From Branchiostoma floridae (lineage: Eukaryota > Chordata > Leptocardii > Amphioxiformes > Branchiostomatidae), in NCBI RefSeq assembly GCF_000003815.2, contig NC_049987.1:16545337-16609336 (forward strand): a stretch of DNA of 64,000 nucleotides. The letters are read 5' to 3'. The number at the start of each line of letters is the position of its first letter. Position 1 is the first letter of the stretch. Shown piece after piece: positions 45,094 to 58,120 of this stretch. Position numbers and translations under genes: made by a program. The notes beneath the pieces were generated by a model. The model was not told where the DNA came from. It did not search any database and was given only the letters and a program-made list of their open reading frames with translations.

Positions 45094-45201
45094 CTTTGTA
45101 ATGTTGGTTCTTCGATGTCTGAGTTTACCGCAAGAGCTCCATGCTGGAGCACCGCTTTCAAGAGATCTTGAAGATACACTAAGATCACAATTACCACCCG
45201 C

Positions 45202-45208
45202 TATTATA
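45202..45208 (-). promoter_or_regulatory. Possible TATA box upstream of leader exon 1b
   Basis: The minus strand reads TATAATA about 110 bases upstream of the leader ATG, a plausible distance if the 5' UTR is about 80 bases. The surroundings are moderately AT-rich, so this could be chance. No CpG-rich block or initiator was recognised. Confidence 0.2.
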
Positions 45209-46040
45209 CACCGATGATTACATAGGCAGTACACATCACTTGGTAACGTTGCGTGCTGCCGCTATTGTTCATCTTCAGGTTGTCCTCCCTACCCCTACTC
45301 TGTAATGGTACGGACAAGGTATCTATGATGTCTTCCTAATCCCTTTTCGATTTCGGAATGTTTCATGTCATGAATAGGGGGTAAAATTTGCAACTAAGGC
45401 CGTGAGGCAGGCCACGAGGACACGTTGGCACGTTTTTTAAAAAACCGACACAAGGGGTAACGTAGGGGGGTGGAAGACATCCTTATGTGAATTTGAATAT
45501 GTTTTAATGATTTCTTTGATAGTGCATACTTTGCAACACTACAATATTGAAATGAATACGCCAGGCCAGCAATACTGTGTACATGTGAGCATATATGAAA
45601 AACAATCAGTAAAAAAAAAATACGTATACGGAACCACCCTACTAAACTCCGAAGAAGTCCAACATCAAAGAAAATGTTGCAAGACACTTAGCTCTAACGT
45701 GAAGTAATTATTTCTTTCAGTTGACTGGTCCTTTATGTACCTTTCTGTGAATTAATCCTTCCACCCTGTTGCACAAGGTTTCTGTTATAAACGACCTTAC
45801 GGTTAACGACCCTATGGTTACATGTATACATCAAATAGGTCATTGCTACCTATTGACGTACTACAAGTACAGATGAAACATAAAAGTGAAAATTTAAAAT
45901 TACAGGCACCAGGCAAATGTAACGTATTGAAAAGGTAAATAAAGCCTACCTAATTATTTTATACTATCATTTCTTTTTTTCCTAAATGCCTTATATTCCT
46001 CAAAAAAAACATCAGTCATTCGACACACAATATTTTTTAA

Positions 46041-46233
46041 CTAGTTATCAAGCGTTACCTTATTCAATCTTACAGATGAAGTACTAGATTTTGTAAATGG
46101 AAAGAAAGCATTCGCGCAGACGTTACAAACGCTAGCTCCTTATTCAAGCTTACAGATAAAATACTAGATTTTGTAGATGGAAAGAAAGCATTCGCGCAGA
46201 CGTTACACCCGCGAGTTTCTTATGCAAAGCTAC
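46041..46233. repeat. About 72-bp tandem repeat, 2.5 units, beside the kringle exon
   Basis: Two units share ACTAGATTTTGTAGATGGAA and AGCATTCGCGCAGACGTTAC; a third partial unit ends within 20 bases of the kringle donor. Confidence 0.88.
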
Positions 46234-46248
46234 AGATTCAGCCCTTAC

Positions 46249-46488
46249 CGCAGTATGGTACGTCACACGGCTCCCATCTCGAGCTAGGGTCCGTGGTGTA
46301 GCACCACACCCCGGGTTCGTTATCCGGATTCCGGCAGTAGTTCTCCTCCAGCCCGGATGACGGATTGTTAGCAGGTGTCCTGCTGTGTTCGTGGGGTGTC
46401 TGACTGTCCCAGCGCTGACATGTCTTGCCTGTGTTGGTCACAGAGACTGTTCCTCGATACGCCTTCCCTCTTTCAGTCTGGCACGATT
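46249..46488 (-). CDS. Kringle-domain exon (symmetrical phase 1-1)
   Basis: This 240-bp exon has an acceptor at 46490-46489 and donor GTAAGG. It encodes a complete kringle domain: six cysteines in canonical spacing, CQTERGKAYRG at the start, CQRWDSQTPHEH, NYCRNPD, VWCYTTDP and CDVPYC at the end. Kringles are disulfide-locked extracellular modules that bind proteins or lysine. Both borders are phase 1, the classic shuffling phase. It can therefore join the 58.1-kb signal exon in front and the first IPT exon (32792) behind without a frame change. If the donor is not used, a stop follows after two codons. Whether it belongs to fibrocystin-L or to a separate gene cannot be told from sequence alone. 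Confidence 0.88.
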
Positions 46489-49285
46489 CTGATGAAGAAA
46501 AATGTTACGCAAGAAGTTTAGGAACCTGGTACAAAGCATAACCTTTACTTTAATCGTAACAATCGTATGTCCATAACACGAAATACCCAAACAGTATGTT
46601 CTGCTGTTGTATCAATGAAAGCCACAAGGGGGCAAAAATATAATCAGTTCATAGTGGTGTTCAACCTAATCTAGGCGGTCCACATTTCTTTAGATTGCCA
46701 TATTGTTTGTCATTAAAAAAAAAACATCCGTAAAATTGTAGAACGTCGACATGTAGAAAACAGGCCAGGCATGTCAGTACGAAGGGTTAAAACTTAGCGA
46801 CCACCGGTCATACTCAGCAACGTTGATCGCTATTGTTGATTTCAAATTTCCAAACTTTCAAAAACGATGCGTTTGTCATCTATTGACGACAAAGTTTTGA
46901 TGTTTTTGTAGATCTTTTTTTATAAGTAAGAATAGAAAAAAGGATGAAAAGGAGAAAAGATGTTGCATCAGTAGAGTCAAGGTCGAAAAGGTGTTTCAAA
47001 AACCCGGCGGAGGTTTGGGAACGTCACCTAGGAAACTGTCTTGTATAAGGACTTGATCTATCTAAAGTTTAAGGAGAACCCTTAGCGTTAAGAAGGATTT
47101 TAGGTCCTATTCTGAGTGGATTTAAGATCGATGTGTGCGTGCGTCTTGTCGTCATGACTGTATAGCAACCCTTAAGATGCACCACATCTCAAAACTGGTC
47201 ACTATACCACTCAACTGTAGCATCATAACCAAAACCAATTTCTGTATGGATCTTTATAAAATGTGCCCTGCATGCTTATGGTCTACCTCACATTTTCTTA
47301 CTTTGTAAACCGAAATTACATAATGTTGTTTATTGTACAATCATTTGATTTAATTCCTGGCAAAATCTTACGGATAACATCATTTGAAAACCACAAAACT
47401 GATTCAAGTGCGCGAGAAGAACAAAAATGTACTAAGAAAACAATAGATTTTTTTAACCTAAGTGACTACGAAAGGTATGCGATTTCTTTTTACGCCGGTG
47501 AAAATTGTGGGTAGATGTCATACACAAAATCTTCTCATTTTGTCCGTATAAATCTATAGCAAACGAAAACAAATAACTAGTTTAATGTGGTACATTGCTG
47601 TAATGTCATTTGGGGGCAATAAAAGGTCAATGACGTTGGTTATTCCGTGATCATCTTCAACAAGCGAGAACAAAAGAGCTAGCACGCGTGCAGGCCGGCA
47701 CGCACGTAGGTGTCAGCTACCATTGTTCTAAGATGCCTGAGTCATACTATGTGACGTCATATGACCTTGGTGAGGTCAATGACATGTAGATATTGACCCA
47801 TACCAAATTTTGATGGGGAAAACAACACGTAATACGATTTTTGCATTTGCCGAACCTCCTTCATCGTTGCCATTCAGTGGTAGAGGTATATCTTTGTGAA
47901 CTTTGGTTCATTTTTTTTCTAAGCAAATGTCATTGTGTTTTCCTTTCGTTTCTTCTTACAGTTCATCTTTCATTCTTATTGTTCAGGAATTATATTCTGG
48001 TTGATGAAGAAGCGACCTATTGCGACGTCTCTCCTTTTTTTTCGATATATTTTCAAAACACCACATTTAGAAAAAACTTAGAAAACAGCGACGAGAACAC
48101 ATTGCAATGATATATTCTCTCCATTCGTCCAGTGGACTAGACTGCGTGCCGTCACACTTAGTTTACCGGGCTTCCCGTACTATCCTCCCATACTTTCCCC
48201 TTACCAACCAAATCGGACTTAAAATGAACCCGGGACCCGGTAACAAATGGGCGCCGTGACCTACCTGTGGGGTACTCCAAGGGGTACCCCCGGTATCCAG
48301 CTATACATCGGGACAAATTTGTGGCTTCGGAGCCCGGCCGGGCCTATATCCCTGACGGGCACAGGTATGTAACTGGTACCAAAGCCTTAACTAACTAGGA
48401 AGGCTTTCATGCTACCACTGGACGATATAACATTGTACTTCAACATTCACATTTCTATTTCTATGACCATCAATACAAATCCAACACTTTAACGGCTATA
48501 GAGGAATTCGGAAACAAATTTCTGACTAATCTCGGTCTTAACACGGATAAAATCACCATCCACTAAATCCTCTTTTAGTCCTTTGATTGTTATCCTGTAA
48601 GGCAAAGTTAAGAACCACAAACCACAAGTTTGTGAAGTGCCAGGCAACAAGCACAATTGGTGCCTTTGATTTTCAGAAATGAGCTTCACACTGCATTATA
48701 TCCTAACCCTTTCTTAAGTCAAGTTTAATAAGTTTTTTACATATGTTTGATGTTGCCATGACAGTTGCTTGGAAGAATTTGGCATCTCCACAGCAAAGTT
48801 TAAGGCATGGAAAATGTTCTAGCCTTTGGTTCCAAAACTTTGGAAACCATGCATTTGAAGAAATGATTGCTCAGCAATTTTCGTAATATTGAAAAAAATT
48901 ACTTCATCATGTGTTTTAACACGTGTTGGTAGCGACTATGTGTTGCCAACTCTAAACCTATCAAGGTTACATTATGTAAGAATTAATCAAGAAAGTGTTT
49001 ATGAACAAATATAATAGGAGATGGCCTTTCATAGATACGCATATTGTTTGTATAAGATGATTAAAATTTGATATTTCATAAGGGATAATGTTGAGGCATC
49101 TATTCAGTTAGCTCAAGGTCCTTTAGTATCTAAGGGAACTGAGCCGTGTATTGAAAAGTCTTTGTGCCATACTATTATGTAGGTTTCTCTCTAGTAATTT
49201 GACGTGAAGACTTGTTTTGATGTGGCTACAAGCTGTCACGCAATTCACGCAACAAGGTGGCTATGTGCTTACGGTCGTTGACCTT
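46489..49285. other. Intron upstream of the kringle exon, no gene recognised
   Basis: Nothing coding seen. A GC-rich block at 48170-48370 contains several GGGTACC and CCGGGC words and may be an old repeat. Confidence 0.55.
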
Positions 49286-49550
49286 TGCGCCTATTTCTTG
49301 AAAAAGAAAATGAATACTTAGCTTTGCACCTATTTCTTGAAAATGAAAATGACTACTTTGCACCTATTTCCTGATAACGAACACTTTGCACCTATTTCCT
49401 GAAACTGAAATGAATACTTTGCACCTATTTTAATGAATACTTTGAAGCCTTTTCCTAAAAACGAATACTTTCTACCTATTTCCTGGAAACGAATATTTGC
49501 ACATATTTCCCGAAAATGAATATTTTGCCCCCATTTCCTGGAAAAAGGCA
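49286..49550. repeat. Diverged about 28-bp tandem repeat
   Basis: CTTTGCACCTATTTCCTGAA recurs about nine times with GAATA spacers. It creates a pseudo-repetitive ORF on the minus strand (49330-49563). Confidence 0.88.
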
Positions 49551-50519
49551 TAGTTTGGTTCATGAACGGCGGATCGCGGATAGGACGTTAAGTCGGAGGT
49601 CCCACGTATGTGAGGAGGTCCACATCTCGAGCATCAACTACACTTATAGAAAACAGCTAGTGGTCCAATCCGGTGTAAAGGTGGTATCTCACTGCACTTT
49701 TGACAAAGTTGCGGCACTGCGAGTTTCGTTCACTGCGGCACTGTTGTGTTATTTTCGCCGATATTTTTAACACGTTATAACTTAGATATTGCAAAATACG
49801 TAATATCTCCGTCCATATATGCAGCTTGTAATATTCATCTTCAGTACAAACCTGGTATGTTTACGCCATAAGGCGATTTACCTCGTATACAATACAAACA
49901 AACAAACGTGTATATACGTAGCTTTATACACAACAGCCTTGCTGTATGTACTGTATATAGCCTTGCTCCTCAGCGTATGAATATTAAACGTACGGTCGAA
50001 TCATTTGGTGTTCTGAAGTTGAAATAAAAACGATGAATAAATCATTGTCAGTGACGTCTTTGATCTGAAGAATCATCGAAGCGCTATCCTCACGCTTAAT
50101 TAAGTTATGTCAGTCTTCGTAGGATTACAAAAGGTGACATAAAACAGATGTGAACATCTCTTTAGTAAAAATCAGTTATACATTTTCTACTCCGTTGTCC
50201 ACATGCACGCTGGTAACGGAGGAGCATGATGTTGGGAGCAAAATTGTGACACTTTCTTATCTACCAGCGTTTCCATTTCAAACATACTACCCTAGCTAAC
50301 TGTTTGCAATAGAAACAAAATACCATGGAAATCCATCGCTCCTTTATTCAGTTATTCTCCCCCAATGATTCTAAAAACAAAGCCCATGCCGTCTCAGAGC
50401 AAGCTGCTAGGGGGCCAGAACCTACATAATTTCTTCCTTACATCACAGTGATGCGTGAATTGTTTTCTTTGTTTCGTAATGGGCTGACTGTCTATCCTCT
50501 GTATACCTTTATACAACAC

Positions 50520-50720
50520 ACGCGACAGGCGTAGTCTAACGTCACATTTCCACACCGGGGCCCGACCGGGCAGCTTTCGGAAACGAAAAACACCAAACTA
50601 CACAAAACGTAAAGAGAATAGTTGTAGGCAGTATTTTTACGTGTATATTTGATTTTTCGAATTCGTTTCCACACACAGCCCGACCCGGCCCTGGTTTGGA
50701 AATGTTAGCTTTAGCAGGCG
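50520..50720. mobile_element. Foldback repeat with GCCCGACC blocks
   Basis: ACATTTCCACACCGGGGCC on the left pairs with GGCCCTGGTTTGGAAATGT on the right, and CGGAAACGAA pairs with TTCGTTTCC inside. The borders are approximate. Confidence 0.6.
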
Positions 50721-52819
50721 TGTGGCGGAGGTTGGTTATATATTACACTGTACAAAGATATGTATTGTAAAATCTAGACGAGAAGAATTTATAAAATAAC
50801 ATATAATGCATTCAGACCATTGACTTATTGCTTAATGTTTCGTTGTATAACACATTGTACCTTAAGAATCGTGTTTGGCAATGCGTATCCATGGTAACGA
50901 AATTACTTACGGACAACAAAATGCTTGCCGAAATGTGTAACACGAAAAACGTAATAGAAACATCATCGAAGTAGTGAAGGCTTAGGGGAAAATAGGAGCT
51001 AATTAAAACGACATAACGTGTTGAAAATTGCTGGTTGAATGGTCTATTATGTCGCCTATATAATCTCCAATCCTTGAGATGTGCGGTTTGTTGATACGTT
51101 GCCATGGTAACGAAATTCCTCGGGCTATTCTTAACCTTTTCCATCACGCTTCGGACGTCAGTAGATAAAGGCGGGTGCGTCAGTAATCATCAAGGATCTA
51201 GGTCCGTCCGTAAGGTCACTTCTATACGACTGGCTATGTATTGTAATTGTCGCAACGTGAATAAAGTCAAAGACTGGCTAGAGATCATATTTCCATACAT
51301 AACTTTCGTAGTTGATTCTAATAGTAACGAAAAACTTTTGAAAAACATTTTTGCATCTTAATTTTACGGTGCAAATTTCTTGATATTTACTAAACAACAT
51401 CACTTGATCAATATAAATAAATCTCCCAAATTATACAACTATAGAGAATTTGTTCTTCTGAATATTTGCGTAATGGTACGAATGAAAAGTTCATAGAAGT
51501 TTTCCGAGTTCACAATGTTGAACAGGTAAAACTGCTTTTCGGCGTTAGACACCAAAATAGTCTAATTTGTACCTTAACTAAAAACTCGGAAACAAACCAC
51601 AAAATTCTAAGGTATATCTTAATATTTTTCAAAGACGAGGCGTGAACTAGAATTCAGAATATGTTTATTATCACCATTTTCGGTTACAGACACACACCAA
51701 AAGATTATGAGTGGAGACATTTTGCCTTAAGCTCCGAATTCTTAACAATTATGAGAAATATGAGCTGCTGATGGTAAATAAAAAGGAGGCAAAATGTCTA
51801 GACTATACTTTTCATTACAAAAGCAAAGAAATTGGGAAAAATGATACTGATAGCGTTGGAATTATAAGTAGGGTCTGTTTAGCGTCTCAGAATAACATAC
51901 AAAAAAAGACCAAAAAAAGACCAAAAAAATCGCAATCTTGTAAAGGAATAAGAATATCGTTGCAATGCCATACTCTGTAGCCAGCAATGCTTACAAGAGA
52001 CTTAGCAATTATTTCGAATGAATATGTGAAAACCATGAAATAGCGTTATGCAGGAAGGAAAATATGGATGCCTGGTTTGTGAAAAAAGGAAAACTACCAA
52101 AAATCTGGGTCGCTTTGAAGTCTTTAGTCACCTAGCATATGTCCTGAAGAAAATGCATTAGGTTATCCTCTACCAAAAAGTTATGACTAAAACGCTTCTG
52201 CAGTTCGAGAGAGGGCCGAAACCTATACCACCTCAGTCTGTTTTGCATGTCGACGTCAAAAGCAAGTTGCCACAACAAGAATCAATACAATAGCATGTCC
52301 GGAAGATACAAAGACACTAAGTACTTAGGGAGGCCGCTACAAGGCCGACAAGAGTTCGGAGACCTCATACCTGCATGAAATATTTCGAGCCTTTGTGGAA
52401 ACGATCATGCAGATCCAGGGTAATCTTCCTTTCACCACAAGCTACCTGCTACCAAAAATTCAACACCATAGCATGTCCAGATCCAAATATGCAAGACACA
52501 GAAGTTCTGCTGCAGTACAAAGGTCAAACACCAGGGGGACCAAAATTGATCTTGACCCTTGTCTTCCTAACACTTACCCACATACTAGATGTCATTAGAA
52601 TCCATCCAGAGCTTCTAACGCTATGCTGACAACAAATATCCGGAAACACAAACTGACACATATACACACAGAGACACACCAAAAACAGTACCTCCATGGA
52701 GATAAAAAGTCGACCCTCAACTTTATCCAATGCATATCAACAGACCGAATAGCAATACAATCTATCCACAGCTTCTTAAAATATGCTGATATTAGTTGGC
52801 GGAAGAACAGAAACACTTC

Positions 52820-52983
52820 ACTCCAAGTAGAGGTTAGGCCCCGGCTGCTTTTTAAAACGTTTTAGGTGTTTTATCAGGATTTTCATTTTGTACTGGTCGG
52901 GAGACATAAAGAAAACGGTACAAGATATAAAGCCCGATAAAAACGCATAAAAACAGCCCGAGCCTAACCTCTGCTTGGAGAGT
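52820..52983. mobile_element. MITE with ACTCCAAGTAGAGGTTAGGC ends
   Basis: ACTCCAAGTAGAGGTTAGGC on the left pairs with GCCTAACCTCTGCTTGGAG on the right, and GGTCGGGAG lies inside. No target duplication was recognised. Confidence 0.8.
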
Positions 52984-53459
52984 ACACAAACACACAGACG
53001 CACCAAAATCAAATTTATAAAACTCTAACACGAAACTTGTTCATAGAGTCCGCAGCTGTTTAAGAATGTGCGTTTTTTTTTTCTCAGAGTAAATACTCTA
53101 TTTAGTACATCGTGTTGTACAGTATCGCTTATCGTTTCGGTCAGATCGTTTTGTCACGACAGATAGCTTATTACACAGTTCTGACCCACAAAAATGTCAC
53201 GCATGTCGCCAACACGTGCACACCGGTTATTATGCACAGGCCTTTATCTGTGCGGAATGCGGATAACTACCTACGATTTCAAGGATGATAACTCGAAAAG
53301 ACAGTATTCAAACACTAACTACTACTGCATGATAAAGGAGTCTTCCTTTCATTTTGAAGTTCGGACATTTAAAAGAAAGAAATACTAAGCTGATGTCTGT
53401 GATAGTTACATGCTACAGTTATGTGTTAACGTTCAAAGTGGGGTATTCTAAATGTAACC

Positions 53460-53790
53460 TCCTTTGCTTGGCCTCCACCAGGCCTTCCTACTGGGGTGCG
53501 GGGTTCGTAGAATTCAGCAAACAAAATTGGCCAGGGAGTCAGTCCATTCTAAGGTAAATGTTTCCCCTCCGGCCAACTCCTCTGGTAGCAAACTTTGACT
53601 GCCCTGGTAAATTATTCTCCCTATGATAGCCAGCGTAGTCAGTCTGGTAGAGACTTACTATCCTTTGCTACAGGTACCCTTAGGTGTGGATTATGTATAC
53701 ATTATCGGAGGATTAGTTCTGGTGGTGATATTCTATAGTCTGGCTATCAGACTCCTTAGGTCTCTTAAAGGTTATCAAAACTGTATTTGG
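53460..53790 (+). other. Repeat-like block and a possible single exon relic
   Basis: GGCCTCCACCAGGCC and CCGGCCAACTCCTC are typical of a dispersed repeat. Just after, an acceptor-like TTTGCTACAG precedes an open stretch coding VYIIGGLVLVVIFYSLAIRL, a membrane-helix-like segment ending near GTTATC. No other exon fits. Confidence 0.25.
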
Positions 53791-53952
53791 CGTGTTGGTA
53801 ACGTTACAATAGAAAGAAAATCCGTAGGGTTGGACCAAAAACATTTTACTTCACAAATTGATTATACCATAATTTGCGACTTGTGCGAAGAATCAGCGAT
53901 GTCCAATCAATGTATATATATAGCCATGCATATGTGTAAGCAAATAATCTAA

Positions 53953-56900
53953 TTTTGAATTAAGAGAGGTAAAGATATTTTCCTATTTGTGTTGATGTTT
54001 TTAGAAGTTGCGTAATGCTATAATGAGACAATTACTGTTACCTAGCCAGTTACCATAGAGACCCAATGACGTCATATTATTATCCAATGGAAGTGTTTCT
54101 AAAGGCCTAACAGTCTTTGAAAAGGATTCGAGAAATTCATCCTAAAAAGTGATTCATGTTTGTCAAAAAATCCATTTGTCAAGACAAAGGGTACTATTAC
54201 ACTAAAATTAGCTCAGAATATGTATGATAGAAGTTTAACAATACGTCTATAGTTCACATATGCAGGTAGGGGTTTAGATTGTGCTACGCTTTCATGGCTT
54301 GTTCAATGCTTTCTAAAATGCCAGTTTAAAACTTCCGGAGCACCCTTTGTCTATTTTGGTAATGCATACCACCTACTTGTTTTGCTACATTGCGAATCTA
54401 GGACACTCTCTAACACCTTCATTTGCTTTGTAAAGGTCTGTAATCTATATCTTTATCCTTTGAGGTTTTTCTACGAATTAGAGAGAATTGAAGATGTCCT
54501 CAAATCTATGTCGCTAATACAAAGGTTGGATTTTTAGATTGTCTTTTTGACCTTTAACATTTTGAAACACAGCATCGAAAAGCGTCTCATGAAGTCAACT
54601 GTGAAAAGTATAATTATTCATTGAGTGTCTTTTGAAACACACTGTGGCTTTAACGACCCATCCTTGTAATTTCCGCTCTACTGTTTGGGGTTTGTTATGA
54701 CAGTTGTCATGGCAACCAGGTAAGATGAATATATCCCCCACTGTGACATAATGGCGCGAAAAGTCGGGCCCTGTGGCCATGGGTTTACCCCTTAGGTGAA
54801 AAGTGACAAAAGCTAAAACTCTTCAAAATCCCATGGATTTAAAAGAGCCACAATGACGCTTCAATGTATGCATCGTACTAGTCGATTCTGAATTCCCTAT
54901 TGGGTGTTCACATAGGCAGTCAAGCTATTCTCTTAAAAGTTGCCGTGAAATAATTTCATTATCTGTCTTTTTAATGACACAATATTTATCCAAACGCAAT
55001 CAATCAAATTGTACAAAATGACTGACGTCTGAATGTACCCAAAGACTACCTTCACCACGTTCTAAGATATCTGTCGCGTTTTAAAGATAAGACTGAAATC
55101 TCAAGAGAATATGCTACTGAGACACTGGTGCTTCGTTTTGGTTTCCCGCCCTTTTCATGCATACCGCAAGATATCGTTTGATGGATCTGTCAATCTTGTT
55201 GACACACGCGCGTTGTGCACAGCACCGGCGGCGATGGTCGAGTTGGTCTGCCGTGAACGATTTGTGTCAGCTACGCTAGGAATGAATTTGAAAAACGTTC
55301 CGTTTAAAAGTATGGTAAGACTTCAAGAAAGGTTTTACGGTCTAAAAGTCACATTTGTGAATTAGAAGAGCTTTGTGGCGCAGATAAGTATCTAAATTGG
55401 AAACGTTTTCATTTTCAGATCGATCACAGAAAGTCACTTGAATAAGAACACACCGTGGTATGATACACCTTTTATCCAGAAGCTGGGGCGCAAGCAACGT
55501 ACTCTATAAACTTTACAGAGAGACATGTTTCACTGACAGAAAGTTATGGCTTAAACGGCTCAACTCTGTCGTCTACTATTATATTCTCTCGCTTCTTTGC
55601 TTTGTCATTCTCGGTCTATTGACCATGTTATCATAGTTTATACTGCATGAATAGACACTACCCTACAATACAGTTCAGGGCGATTTTTGGTACAGCTATT
55701 TCTCATAGTGTCCTCGCGTTGTATTTGTGGTTAAACGCAACAAAATAAACAATGTTTATTGCATATTCATTCCCCAGTGCGATAAATGCATAAGAGACTA
55801 TACATTGTGTAATAAATACGTATACGTAAGAAAAGAATAATAACAAAGTTACCACTAAATGTAACAAAATACTAAACACGATGCAAATTTATTATCGCAC
55901 ATCTAAGTTCTAATAGATTCTTCCTCTTTTTTTTCAGTCATGACGACATAGTTATAACGTTAAACAGCTTCGTCCATTACATAAACATTTGTGCGTGATA
56001 TGCTTTGATATTGTCTTACATTTCTTTTCAATCTGAATAGATTTTAACACGGATTGGTGCTCGTTTTCATACAATATATAGTCTAGTCAGAGATGCATTT
56101 CATCTTCAATACGGAAGTTAACATAACATTTACATAAACTATCTTATAAAGGGGTGCGGTTATGCCTGTCAGATTGTTTTTTGTTTCCATTTTTTACGAT
56201 AACCGTGGATGCATTCCTTGTGTATTCAAAAACTGTGGGTATTGTCGTTGTGTTCGTTTGTAACACAATGTTCATGATTTCACAACAAACATGACCGTTC
56301 AACTCACCGGCAACCGGTGTCTCCTACTGCTATCACCACGTCAATCAGACAACAATGTTAAGTTCCAGACTGAGCTCATATGTGGCGCCAAGCCCAGAAC
56401 TAGTTCTCTTTAAGCTTACAGAAGCATTTGTATGATTGCAAGGGCGTTACTGATTCTTCCTACTTAAAGCACGTCCACTGTTCTCAATCGTCATGGTATG
56501 GAATCTCCGAGCAAACTTTCCAAACGAAGACACTGTCATATAAAATTGTAGTTATGTGGGAATTGAAGTCTGAATATGGCGTTTACCTACTGAAGAATTA
56601 CCGATGACAATGTTGACAACGACTTGGTAGACAAGAGAAACTTTTAGAATGTTAAGTCAGAGATTTTTATCTATACTCTCGGGCGACTGACTTTTCTATT
56701 TTAAACTCGCCCATCTCTCAAAAGACAAGTCTCATGGAATAATGTCAGACAAGTTTGCTAAGTGCTTTGCGCTCCAGACTTACAATGAACATGTTGACAA
56801 AACAAGTCTTGTACAACCCCAAACATTGCGGTGGGCGACTTACTCCCATTTCTTTAAGTTATCAGCTTGTCTTATTTTAGTCTCCACGCAGATGTTGCGA

Positions 56901-58056
56901 AAAAGTTTGAGACATTTTCTTTACTGTGAATTATATAGAACTTGTAAGAGTAACAAACGACACAAAAAGACAAGCAACTACGTTCAACAAAAAAGACAAG
57001 CAACTACGTTCAACCGAGCATATATGATGGAAAACCGCTTTATGAAAAGTTCATCTAAAAGCAAGGAAATGGGGTTAGCAGTTGTGTTTTCTTAGTTTCA
57101 CTGTCATGATTTAACATACTGTAGGTGTGTAAGAGAATTTGTTCAACTGTGGAAAAATTTGCTCAAAAGTTTGTTTTTCTTTTGTTATGTCAGCAATGAT
57201 CTCTGATTGTCTTCCATTTTTGTTGTGTTGTGTAAAAACATTTTACATCATTAGTCCTCATTAAGCTCATAAATACGCGCATACCAGACAAATGTCTATT
57301 TTCCACAATAATGAGACTGAACTTTCGACCACCAGTACTACCTGTTCTTGTTGACCAAATCTTCCCAGTGGAGTTTTCGATACTTGTTGATCTGTTTTGG
57401 TTATTTGTCTACGAGTTGGACCATTCAATGATTGTCCACTGGCGAGTAAGACAATTCCCTAAAGTATTCATATTCAAAGTACGTGTGTAGTCGTTTTGGT
57501 TGGGGAGGGCAAACCTATTAAGTATATACGTATACATGTATCACAAAGTTGGCTTTGTCAGCATATAGTAGTAGTGCTAGTAGAAGTAGCAGTGCTAGTA
57601 GTAGTAGTACATTTAAGCTTATGCCAATAGTATGATGAACACTGTTTTCGCCTTTTCTTGCTTTCGGATACATGTATATGATACCTTATCATTTTCCCAG
57701 GAGAAAACATGTTTTATGATTTGTAAGTGAGATGGTATACACGCGCCAACGATATAGCATTACTGAATAGTCATTATTTCTATATAAAACAAATAGAAAA
57801 TACACTAGAAATTACTCCCACCGAAAAAAAGTTAAAAGTTTCAAACACGTACACTCACCACAAGTTGTAAAATGAAAAAAAAACACAGAAATACTTGTAT
57901 CTGGAAATGAATGTTGATAGCAACGTTGTACTTCCATTCAAGTTAAAAGGACTTTAAGTACCGACTTTACAACGTAAAATTGAGACTAATTTGTAATATC
58001 CGACACATAACATTGTGGATACATATATAAAATGGGTAAAGAGTTTTAAATCTTAC
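53953..58056. other. Long distal intron, no gene recognised
   Basis: Only short chance ORFs and the AGT repeat were seen on either strand. Confidence 0.55.
57563..57609. repeat. AGT trinucleotide repeat
   Basis: Imperfect run of AGTAGT with GCT interruptions in the long distal intron. Confidence 0.9.
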
Positions 58057-58120
58057 CTTCTGCCGTAGTCGACGCTATTACACCGGCAAGTACCAGCATA
58101 GCCAGCGCGGTGGACCGCAT
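58057..58120 (-). CDS. Distal signal-peptide exon (alternative leader 1a)
   Basis: An ATG at 58120 opens a 21-codon leader: MRSTA, a hydrophobic core (LAMLVLAGVIA), then a small-residue cleavage region STTAE. It ends in phase 1 at a consensus donor (GTAAGA). The exon matches the phase of both the kringle exon 11.6 kb downstream and the first IPT exon. It could be the first exon of a kringle-containing isoform of the fibrocystin-L gene or of a separate small kringle gene. The 5' UTR extent is not known. Confidence 0.7.

Larger units (their letters stand above)
42395..45093 (-). repeat. Duplicated leader region, copies at about 42395-42591 and 44872-45093
   Basis: Both contain CTCGTAAATATCA, ACGAGCAGCTAG and TATGCATCGTAAAAA in the same order before the leader-exon sequence. 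Only the right copy keeps an intact signal peptide. Confidence 0.7.

Noticed and set aside
49330-49563. Minus-strand ORF with repeated FQEIGAK-like peptides
   Set aside because: It is the translated 28-bp tandem repeat.
55111-55365. 84-codon plus-strand ORF
   Set aside because: No recognisable domain and no supporting signals; chance ORF.
56742-57095. 117-codon plus-strand ORF
   Set aside because: No domain, no splice context, composition like surrounding intron.
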